A model generated the notes under the pieces. The model had not been told where the DNA came from and ran no database searches. It saw nothing but the letters and a program-made list of their open reading frames with translations. The position numbers were made by a program, and so were the translations under genes. Shown one piece after another: positions 33,573 to 40,463 of a DNA stretch of 53,127 nucleotides; position 1 is the stretch's first letter, and each line of letters begins with the position of its first letter. This stretch comes from Pseudanabaena sp. (GTDB taxonomy: Bacteria > Cyanobacteriota > Cyanobacteriia > Pseudanabaenales > Pseudanabaenaceae). Location: positions 1-53,127 of the forward strand of contig QBMK01000027.1 in assembly GCA_003249035.1 (NCBI GenBank). The letters run 5' to 3'.

Positions 33573-33765
33573 ATAATCCTTCATCTTCTGGCGAATAACT
33601 TTTTAAAAAGGCATCATGGGTGCGATCGCCTGTTTCCGATTTTGGCTGAATAGTAATGAGCCATTTACCTTTGCCGATTCCTTCTATTATGGAGCTAGGT
33701 ATTGTAAATTTTTCTCCATCTTGAAGCTCTATTTCAAAAGCTAATTGTAATAACTGGCTTTTCAT
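33559..33765 (-). CDS. Antitoxin of the PemK/MazF pair
   Basis: A 68-residue acidic protein directly upstream of the MazF-type toxin. The N-terminal half contains ELQDGEKFTIPSSIIEGIGK, and the C-terminal half is unstructured and acidic (SYSPEDEGLYDDY). No named antitoxin fold was recognised with certainty; assignment is by position and overlap with the toxin. The dispersed repeat R5 lies 80 bases upstream. Confidence 0.75.
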   Translation of the reverse strand: MKSQLLQLAFEIELQDGEKFTIPSSIIEGIGKGKWLITIQPKSETGDRTHDAFLKSYSPEDEGLYDDY

Positions 33766-33844
33766 ATTGTGTAGATACTAAAAATATTTAAAATCCTAAC
33801 ATAGAGTTCGGTTTGGGTTTTAGAGCGATCGCCCCCAAACATCC

Positions 33845-33948
33845 CGATCGCCTAAAAATCATAACTCACAGTAGCGATCGCATTCTGGAAACCTATAGAA
33901 AATATATCGTTAAAGCGATCGCCTAAAAATTACGACTCACAGTAATAT
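33845..33948. repeat. Dispersed repeat, copy R5
   Basis: CCTAAAAATCATAACTCACA, AGCGATCGCATTCTGGAAAC, ATATATCGTTAAAGCGATCG, then a second CCTAAAAATTACGACTCACA. It shows the motif twice, about 72 bases apart, consistent with tandem arrangement of a shorter period inside the repeat. Confidence 0.75.
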
Positions 33949-34015
33949 GTTAGTTAAAACTTTATGTTAGACTGCCGTTTCTTGCCAACCTTTTTATTTA
34001 AAATGATAGGTATTA

Positions 34016-34465
34016 ATGAGACAAAGAAAAGGCTATTTATGGCTAGTAGGTGCTTCGTTATGTTTTTTGTGTACAGGCTTGCTTTTAGCAACAGTTTTTA
34101 ATACCCGAAATATCAAAGTATCATCTATTCAAAATGCCTGCTACATATTGTTCCCAGCATTGTTCCCAGTAGTTGCAGCATCACTAGGACTTCGTACTGG
34201 CGCTGTTGCTATCTCTCTAGCGGGATTGACTATTGTTATTGCTCTTGTTGTTATCGAGGGAATTAAAGTTCTACCGTTTGCGTTACCTATAACGATTCCA
34301 TTAATTGCCGCGACATCTGAATTGTTGGCTATTTATGAACTGTCTCAATCCATTGACATAAAAAAAACATTTGCTATCGTAGCGACTGTATGTTGTGTTT
34401 CCATGGCATTAGGATTATTCTCAAGTTATGCTCTCGGTTTAAGATTCCCGTGGGGTAATCCATGA
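34016..34465 (+). CDS. Small membrane protein of unknown function
   Basis: A 149-residue protein with four or five hydrophobic segments (about 8-28, 42-60, 63-85, 88-105 and 118-140) and short basic ends. No family recognised. It lies alone in the accessory region, 177 bases before the GRDP-like gene. Amino-acid makeup fits a genuine membrane protein rather than a random frame. Confidence 0.65.
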   Translation: MRQRKGYLWLVGASLCFLCTGLLLATVFNTRNIKVSSIQNACYILFPALFPVVAASLGLRTGAVAISLAGLTIVIALVVIEGIKVLPFALPITIPLIAATSELLAIYELSQSIDIKKTFAIVATVCCVSMALGLFSSYALGLRFPWGNP

Positions 34466-34642
34466 GACTTCGCCCCAAGTCAATGATTAAATACAACGCC
34501 TAGAGAGCTTTGCATAAAGGGACTCATAAGTAGCTTCTAGTTAGGTATAATGCCAAATAAGCCAATGCGCTAGGAAAATTCAGTGCGATCGCCGATTTTT
34601 GGGAGACTCAACTTCATCGTTAGATTTGGAGACGAAAGAAAG

Positions 34643-35905
34643 ATGAAATCAGTAACTCTCTTTACATCCCATAATTTTCTCGGGCTTAACCGAGTTGTAC
34701 GTCGTTTAGTCACTGAATACGGATTGAAAGACTCCAAAATAGCATTTCAAGCTATCTCCGAATATGAATGTTTCTTCTCTGCTATTTCGAGTGACCCGCA
34801 AAAGTCTTACAAGCCTTCATACCTAGCAGATCTGGTCTGGCAGCTTCATATGTTAGACACAAAGGCATATACCAAAGATTGTTTTCAACGGGCTGGACAG
34901 TATATTCATCGTTGCAACGGGGTATATTTTCCACAATCTGCCGAATTGTCAGGTATAGCTAGAGAACTGTTAGGGAATTACGCAGAACCAATTCACTCAC
35001 ATACACCATTTATTCAAAAGGAATTCAACAGTATTAGCATTTTAGACCAAGAAGATTTTTCTGCACTTCTTCAAAGAGTACGCCATTCTCTGGAACACAA
35101 AGCTGTAGTCTTGGCATGGGTTACAGAGTCTCTATATCTTATCAATTCAGAGCCAGAAACTGCTATAAGAGAATACAAAAGATTTATCGAACTCATGCTT
35201 CTGGGAGAACGTTCTTTAACACCATGCAAACTAGTAGATGAGATATGGCATCAACATATTTTAGATAGCAAAAGTTATTTTCTTTTCTGCTATCGAGTAG
35301 CAGGACGATATCTCCATCATGCTCCTCATTACGAAAAACCTCATAGATTCCATAAGTCAAGATTTCAGAAAACACAAGTCATCTACAAAAAATACTTCGA
35401 TTCAAAACCCAATAAAATATGGATACAAATGGGTTGTTGTTGTGGTAGTGAGCCTGACCCACTTTTTATAATTGATTCTCCTGTTTGTATGAAGGCAAGA
35501 CTAAAAATCAATAACATAAACAGACAGCACTATGAGTTGATTCATCCTGTTCTTAAATCAAAAGGAGTTTCAGAAGATCTATGGAAGAGTTTTCTTAATG
35601 CATTTAACTCTGTGCCTTATGCGGTTAATTCTGTTCATTTAACTATTCCCTTCTGGAATTCATCCTTCCTGAGAACTATGATAATGTTATTCTTGTTTGT
35701 GTTTTGTGGTTTTGCGTTTAGTATTCCTGGTTATGGAATTCTTGTAATTATGGTAGCATTAATATTGTTTATTGAAGAAGTGATAAAGCCAGATTCTAGA
35801 GAAATACAAGAAATCATTCACTTATATTCTCTGCGATTCAATGAACTTGATGTAGCCATAACTTTCGAAAAACCTGACTCTATTGTAGTTTGCGCAGAAA
35901 TTTGA
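34643..35905 (+). CDS. GRDP-like (glycine-rich-domain-containing-protein-like) membrane-associated protein
   Basis: A 420-residue protein. Two segments match the motif of the GRDP-like family: DLVWQLHMLDTKAY...YIHRCNG (about residues 62-95) and DEIWHQHILDSKSY...YLHHAPH (about 194-225). Each has W-x-x-H and a later His pair. A Cys-rich GCCCG follows, then a hydrophobic segment near 345-390. The ATG at 34643 is preferred over a GTG in a HIP1 site at 34583. GRDP proteins are best known from plants and some bacteria; the biochemical role is unclear. A strong terminator follows. Confidence 0.7.
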   Translation: MKSVTLFTSHNFLGLNRVVRRLVTEYGLKDSKIAFQAISEYECFFSAISSDPQKSYKPSYLADLVWQLHMLDTKAYTKDCFQRAGQYIHRCNGVYFPQSAELSGIARELLGNYAEPIHSHTPFIQKEFNSISILDQEDFSALLQRVRHSLEHKAVVLAWVTESLYLINSEPETAIREYKRFIELMLLGERSLTPCKLVDEIWHQHILDSKSYFLFCYRVAGRYLHHAPHYEKPHRFHKSRFQKTQVIYKKYFDSKPNKIWIQMGCCCGSEPDPLFIIDSPVCMKARLKINNINRQHYELIHPVLKSKGVSEDLWKSFLNAFNSVPYAVNSVHLTIPFWNSSFLRTMIMLFLFVFCGFAFSIPGYGILVIMVALILFIEEVIKPDSREIQEIIHLYSLRFNELDVAITFEKPDSIVVCAEI

Positions 35906-35931
35906 TGCAATCTAAAGATTAAGTGTTTTCA

Positions 35932-35975
35932 CGGCAAAAAAGTCAGACAAGCAGGTTCAGACTTTTTTTTAGCCG
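35932..35975 (+). terminator. Intrinsic terminator
   Basis: CGGC-AAAAAAGTC and GACTTTTTTTT-AGCCG arms with a 15-base loop, 27 bases after the GRDP-like gene's stop, ending in a run of T. Good rho-independent terminator geometry on the plus strand. Confidence 0.75.
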
Positions 35976-36099
35976 ATCTTGTAGGGTGCATTAATGAAGT
36001 ACAACGCACCTTATTTTTGTTTGTATTGTCACTGACATCAACACAGTTACAATTTTTTAGCTAGACTACTGAGTAATAACTTTCAATTTTGGAGCAGCC

Positions 36100-36312
36100 A
36101 TGCTAGACACAGCAACACTTGAGCAACGCTTGATAACCCTTGAGCAAGTAGTTTTTGATCTTCAACATAAATTTGAAAGTAAGCCTAGCTCCGACAACTG
36201 GCTCGATAAACTCATAGGTTCAATATCTGATGACTCAGCTTTTCTTGAAGCCCTAGAATATGGACGCGCTTTTCGGCAGTCTGACAAACCTATTGATGAA
36301 GCTGACAAATAA
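36100..36312 (+). CDS. Putative antitoxin of a PIN-domain toxin pair
   Basis: A 70-residue protein with an N-terminal coiled-coil (LEQRLITLEQVVFDLQHKFE) and an acidic C-terminus. GGAG precedes the ATG by five bases. The PIN toxin GTG begins two bases after its stop. Short proteins of this shape before PIN genes are common in cyanobacteria, so an antitoxin role is likely, though it is not a recognised VapB fold. Confidence 0.72.
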   Translation: MLDTATLEQRLITLEQVVFDLQHKFESKPSSDNWLDKLIGSISDDSAFLEALEYGRAFRQSDKPIDEADK

Positions 36313-36314
36313 TC

Positions 36315-36743
36315 GTGAAATATTTGCTCGATACCGACCACATCAGTTTTCTACAGCGTCGTTCCTGTTCAGAGTTTATTCGATTAACTTTGCGGATGTC
36401 ACAACATTCGCTCTCTGACTTTGCTTTATCAGTTATTAGTTTTCATGAGCAAGTAATTGGCGCTCACAGCTTTATCAATCGCGCCCAAACAAATACAGAT
36501 ATGGCTCGTGGATATACACTGTTGTTAGAAACTCTCAACAGTTTTGCAAAGGCTCCAGTTTTACCATTTGATGCTAAGGCGATCGCAATATTTGATGAGA
36601 TGAGAAGTCAGAAAGTTCGTGTATCTACAATGGACTTGAGAATTGCAGCGATCGCAATTTCTAACAACTTGGTATTACTTACCCGAAATACTGGAGACTT
36701 CAGTAAAGTTCCGAGTTTAATAACCGAAGATTGGACAGTGTAG
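36315..36743 (+). CDS. PIN-domain (VapC-like) toxin
   Basis: A 142-residue PIN-domain ribonuclease starting at GTG: MKYLLDTDHISFL with the first catalytic Asp, VISFHEQVIG with the conserved Glu, STMDLRIAAIAI with the next Asp and LLTRNTGDFSKVP with the last Asp. Such toxins cut tRNA or rRNA. Translationally linked to the 70-residue gene upstream. Length and motifs are complete. Confidence 0.9.
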   Translation: MKYLLDTDHISFLQRRSCSEFIRLTLRMSQHSLSDFALSVISFHEQVIGAHSFINRAQTNTDMARGYTLLLETLNSFAKAPVLPFDAKAIAIFDEMRSQKVRVSTMDLRIAAIAISNNLVLLTRNTGDFSKVPSLITEDWTV

Positions 36744-36797
36744 CGCCGAAGAGATTCCTTTCAGGATTCGTCCCGCCGCAAAGACCAAAATTATTAA

Positions 36798-36870
36798 GCG
36801 ATCGCCTAGAAATCACGACTCAAAGTAGTAGCGATCGCCTTTATGAAGATAGATTGTTGATGCGATCGCC
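36798..36870. repeat. Dispersed repeat, copy R6
   Basis: CTAGAAATCACGACTCAAAG, TAGCGATCGCCTTTATGAAG and TTGTTGATGCGATCGCCAGA, closest to R3 and R7. Located between the PIN pair and the next gene. TATAAT follows at 36885-36890, upstream of the gene at 36923. Confidence 0.75.
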
Positions 36871-36922
36871 AGATTGCTTAAAGCTATAATACTAGACAGT
36901 AAGAGATCTTTGGGTTAGGAAA

Positions 36923-37276
36923 ATGACTACAATATCAATCTTGCCAATATCTAGTATTAGCGGCGAAAAATCTTATCGAGCGATCGCAGGCGATAAGCAG
37001 TGGACTGGGAAAACTGCGGGACAAGCTCTAGATGGTTTAACTACTCAGTTAGCTGAATCAGAATTTAGTGCGCTACTTGTTATTCAAAGCTTTAATCCCG
37101 ACCTGTTTTTCAGTGCCAATCAGCAAAAGCGACTCTCGGAATTGATGAGTTTATGGCGAGTAGCCCGCGATCGCGGAGAAACATTGCTACTGGATCAACA
37201 AGCAGAGCTAGACGCTTTAGTTGATGCTGAATTACAGGCGGCAACTGCACGAACAAACTCATTGATGCAATATTAA
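36923..37276 (+). CDS. Conserved-looking protein of unknown function next to HNH remnant
   Basis: A 117-residue soluble protein. The N-terminal third is a beta-type segment (SGEKSYRAIAGDKQWTGKTAGQALD) and the remainder is helical (QQKRLSELMSLWRVARDRGETLLLDQQAELDALVDAEL). No family recognised. It ends four bases before the start of an HNH endonuclease remnant, and such a pairing suggests a two-gene unit whose second gene has decayed. TATAAT at 36885-36890 is a plausible -10 box. Confidence 0.65.
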   Translation: MTTISILPISSISGEKSYRAIAGDKQWTGKTAGQALDGLTTQLAESEFSALLVIQSFNPDLFFSANQQKRLSELMSLWRVARDRGETLLLDQQAELDALVDAELQAATARTNSLMQY

Positions 37277-37280
37277 ATCA

Positions 37281-37545
37281 ATGAACCCATACTACAGTGC
37301 GATCGCAGAACGTGCTAATCATTGGAACTTGTGTCAGCGCTATTGATTCTGCTTCAAGTGATGAAGTTCAATTTTTTCACCCAAGACAAAATTTGTGGAG
37401 AGAACATTTTCAAATTAATATGGAAGCTGGTATGGTTACGGGAATTACTGCGGTTGGAAAGATCACGGTGGAAAAGTTAAAGATGAACAGTGCTGCTCAA
37501 GTAGCTGCCCGAAAACTATGGGTTCGTTTGGGTTTGTTCCCGTAA
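37281..37545 (+). pseudogene. HNH endonuclease, internally deleted and frame-shifted
   Basis: The ATG at 37281 begins MNPYYSAIAERANH, the normal start of a small HNH nuclease family, but the frame soon stops. The C-terminal part continues from about 37330 in another frame: QFFHPRQNLWREHF ... GMVTGITAVGKITVEKLKMN ... ARKLWVRLG, the usual tail. The zinc-binding Cys pairs and the H-N-H core, about 50 residues, are missing. The gene is therefore dead. Confidence 0.72.
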
Positions 37546-37755
37546 TCGCCTAAAAATCATGACTCACAATAATAGCGATTGGCTTCAGAAGATAGATTTT
37601 TGATGCGATCGCGATAATTTGGCTAAGGGGGACAGAAATTCTTGGTAAATATAGATTCTCTAAACGAATTATTTAATTTTAGTGCTATTCATTCAGTTAC
37701 ATTTTGTAGCGTATTCAATCAACTCACTCACGAAATCAAACGATCGCCTGCCATA
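37545..37755. repeat. Dispersed repeat, long form, copy R7
   Basis: About 210 bp colinear with 28557-28768, including GGTAAATATAGATTCTCTAA, AGTTACATTTTGTAGCGTAT and CACGAAATCAAACGATCGCC. It begins at the stop of the HNH remnant and ends 26 bases before the DUF3122 gene. Confidence 0.82.
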
Positions 37756-37780
37756 GTTAAGACTTTGCATAAAGAAAACT

Positions 37781-38302
37781 ATGATATCCAGAAAGATAAT
37801 TCAGAGAATATTACTGGGATTAACTATATGTTTTTGTCTCTTAATTGGTATTGGGCAAAGCCAAAGTCTAGCCGCCATTAGACAAATAGAAGAAGCGCCA
37901 GGACGGATGGTCTATCAATCTCGACAAAACCTTAAGGATCAGAATGTAAATAACTGGCAAGCGATCGCATTTAAACGCATCAGAGATGATGGGAAGACCA
38001 GCTTTTTTCTTCGCTTGGTAGGATTTCCAAACGTAGCTGAGATCGATCGTAGTCAACCGCTAACTCTTACTAATTCTCTAGGGAAGAGCTTCACGGCTAC
38101 CGACTCTTCAAATGATATTTTTACAGATTCATTCGAGCCTCAGCCTAATGTCGGACAGTATAATCTCCAACCTGTTTTATCGCAGTTACAAGCCGAGATC
38201 CCCTTAAAATTATCGTTGCCAATTATTGGAAACGAAGCTATTAGCTTATCTGTGCCACCCTCTTTTGTTGAAGAATGGCAAACCATTGCTAACTATAAAT
38301 AA
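37781..38302 (+). CDS. DUF3122 family exported protein
   Basis: A 173-residue protein with a signal peptide (hydrophobic 9-25, ending SLAA). The body matches DUF3122-type cyanobacterial proteins, with EEAPGRMVYQSRQNLKD and FFLRLVGFPN near the start and VEEWQTIANY at the end. Function unknown; probably periplasmic or lumenal. First of a run of plus-strand envelope-type genes up to the debranching-type enzyme at 40464. Confidence 0.85.
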   Translation: MISRKIIQRILLGLTICFCLLIGIGQSQSLAAIRQIEEAPGRMVYQSRQNLKDQNVNNWQAIAFKRIRDDGKTSFFLRLVGFPNVAEIDRSQPLTLTNSLGKSFTATDSSNDIFTDSFEPQPNVGQYNLQPVLSQLQAEIPLKLSLPIIGNEAISLSVPPSFVEEWQTIANYK

Positions 38303-38329
38303 ATCAAATCAAATTCTAGATTGAGAACA

Positions 38330-39304
38330 ATGAAACCTATAGTGATTAAGAACAAAATGATATCCATCACATGGCAATTTGTAGTCCTCATACTAGCTGG
38401 ATTTAGCATAAGCTTAGGTCTGTTTATGAGCTATTCGTTGAAATTACCACCAATATTTATTGGTATCGTCTTGATTGTTGCTTTGTTGGTAATCGTTATG
38501 ATGTACGGGAGCGATCGCTGGCGTTCTGAGACTGATAAATTACGAGTCAAAATGACAAATGGACAGCAACCAATTCAGCCTAAGACCTACGATCCAAAAG
38601 AGATTGCAGGCTTACCAGAGCCTGTGCAACGTTTTTTCAAGGCTGTGCTTCAGGATGGACAAGCGATCGTAGAAAAGGTTGAACTCTCTCAGCATGGACA
38701 GTTTCATATGAATGAAACAGAGGAGAAATGGCATAAGTTTACTGCTACGCAACTTGTGATTGCCCAAAGGCTAGGCTTTGACTGGGATGCAAAAATCCAG
38801 ATGTTTCCATTCATAAATGTATTTGTCCATGATACCTATCTGCTAGGAGAAGGCGATCTGCAAGCATCGATACTTGGTCTTTTCACAGTTGCGAAAATGC
38901 ACAATACTCCTCAATTAAACCAAGGCGAATTATTACGGTTCTTTGCGGAAGGAGTTTGGTATCCGACAGCGTTGTTACCCAGTCAGGGAGTGATCTGGGA
39001 AGCGATCGATCAACATTCTAGCCGAGCCACTTTGACCGATGGCAAAACAACTGCCTCGGTTGTGTTCCAGTTTGATGCAGAAGGTTTAATTACCAGTATG
39101 CGTGCCGAGGCTCGTTGTCAAAGCGTAGTTGGTGACAAATTGATGTTTATGCCTTGGGTAGGTAATTTTAGAGAGTATTCTGTGCGTAATGGAATGCGAA
39201 TTCCATTAGAAGGCGAAGTTGGCTGGGAGCATCCAGAAGGGCTTCGACTATATTTCAAAGGAAAAATCACCAAGATTAGCTATGAGTTTGCAACGCAAAC
39301 ATAA
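38330..39304 (+). CDS. DUF6920/DUF6544-type protein with N-terminal membrane helices
   Basis: A 324-residue protein. Two hydrophobic helices lie in the first ~60 residues. The main domain starts with LPEPVQRFFKAVL and contains FDWDAKIQMFP, LLRFFAEGVWYPTALLPS and MPWVGNFREY, the pattern of the DUF6920 (DUF6544) family of unknown role. Start is the ATG at 38330, not the TTG at 38321. It follows DUF3122 by 27 bases and precedes another membrane protein by 28, indicating one operon. Confidence 0.82.
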   Translation: MKPIVIKNKMISITWQFVVLILAGFSISLGLFMSYSLKLPPIFIGIVLIVALLVIVMMYGSDRWRSETDKLRVKMTNGQQPIQPKTYDPKEIAGLPEPVQRFFKAVLQDGQAIVEKVELSQHGQFHMNETEEKWHKFTATQLVIAQRLGFDWDAKIQMFPFINVFVHDTYLLGEGDLQASILGLFTVAKMHNTPQLNQGELLRFFAEGVWYPTALLPSQGVIWEAIDQHSSRATLTDGKTTASVVFQFDAEGLITSMRAEARCQSVVGDKLMFMPWVGNFREYSVRNGMRIPLEGEVGWEHPEGLRLYFKGKITKISYEFATQT

Positions 39305-39332
39305 TTAAAAGATTCTAATTAGGTTACATTCT

Positions 39333-39821
39333 ATGAAAAAAACACCTTTTTTCAAGCACCGTTTATTTCTATTAGGAGTATCTTTATTGCTATATACGAT
39401 GGGACTGATTTTCCCAGCCCTTGCCTTTGAGATCGTGAACTACAGAACATTACACTCAGGTGTCATTGTCGATATGAGAGGAATTGAAGTTACCGCTTGG
39501 GGAGTACTGGGATTATTATTTCTCCAAATACCCGCGATCGGCTGGTTAGCAAATCCACTTTATTGGCTTTCCTGTGTATTTTTTGTAAAGAAGAAATATC
39601 AGTTTTCTATAGCTTCTACCCTTACCGCAATTATTGTCGGTTTTCTAGGAACAATATCTGCATATTGGTTTGCTTTGCCAAATGGGAGTAGTCCTGATAG
39701 TCAAATTCTATTAACCAAATTATTACTTGGCTTTTGGTTATGGCTTGCTGCGCCTACATTTCTGATGATTGTTGATTTTCTCTATTTGCAATATAGGAGT
39801 CACCTCAATGCACATCAATAA
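39333..39821 (+). CDS. Membrane protein of unknown function
   Basis: A 162-residue protein with four hydrophobic segments (about 12-32, 48-70, 88-112 and 128-152) and a polar region around 33-45. I do not recognise the family. It sits in the DUF3122-DUF6920 operon and overlaps the next gene by 14 bases, so it is cotranscribed. Confidence 0.7.
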   Translation: MKKTPFFKHRLFLLGVSLLLYTMGLIFPALAFEIVNYRTLHSGVIVDMRGIEVTAWGVLGLLFLQIPAIGWLANPLYWLSCVFFVKKKYQFSIASTLTAIIVGFLGTISAYWFALPNGSSPDSQILLTKLLLGFWLWLAAPTFLMIVDFLYLQYRSHLNAHQ

Positions 39822-40425
39822 AAAAAGTGGAAGCATAAAACTACATTTGGATAAACTGCCAATTTTGTTAGTAGCAATTATTTTCTCTTTACTGAGTTTT
39901 GAAGATAAGGCGATCGCCCAAGCCGCAGATGTGCCAAATCCCAATATGAATGGCGAGTTTCGGAGGGCATTTCAACAAGGCAATCGTGGTTATTACAAGA
40001 TCGAAAAATGGTTGGTTGTACAGCCAATGACATCGGGAGATTATGACTTAAATTGTCGATATACACCCAATGGACAGGTCAGATCGCGAATTTCACGCGG
40101 GGCAATTTTGACTGCTGTATTTCATGATACAGGAAACAATCGGAGCGCAAATCTACCTGATCCCGCCACCGAAGCGATCGCTTTCGATACTGATGGTTTA
40201 TCTTGGTTGCGGGTAAAAGGATTGCGAGATGAATTAGCCTATCCCGTTAGACCGTTAACGTTCGATGATTTAGGAGAATGCTATGTGAGAGCGAATTTGA
40301 AATATATTGCTCCCATCAATCCTGATGCGATCGGTTCTTACTATCAAAAAATATCTCTCTTTCACTTTGCAGGTAAGTATTTCGATTACTTACCTGTTAT
40401 CTCTCAATGGCTATCACTAAGATAG
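39808..40425 (+). CDS. Exported protein of unknown function
   Basis: A 205-residue protein. The ATG at 39808 has AGGAG nine bases upstream and gives an N-terminus with basic residues and a hydrophobic core ending SFEDKAIAQA, a signal peptide. The body has SGDYDLNCRYTPNGQVRSRI, SWLRVKGL and GECYVRANLKYIAPI, possibly an SH3-like fold exposed outside the membrane. It overlaps the upstream gene by 14 bases. No family name is offered. Confidence 0.72.
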   Translation: MHINKKSGSIKLHLDKLPILLVAIIFSLLSFEDKAIAQAADVPNPNMNGEFRRAFQQGNRGYYKIEKWLVVQPMTSGDYDLNCRYTPNGQVRSRISRGAILTAVFHDTGNNRSANLPDPATEAIAFDTDGLSWLRVKGLRDELAYPVRPLTFDDLGECYVRANLKYIAPINPDAIGSYYQKISLFHFAGKYFDYLPVISQWLSLR

Positions 40426-40463
40426 TTTTTTCATCATCCCCAATTAACAATACCAAGAATAAA

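Noticed and set aside
36855-36890. A full -35/-10 promoter before the gene at 36923
   Set aside because: TATAAT is good, but no -35 hexamer occurs at 16-18 bases; only the -10 box is noted.
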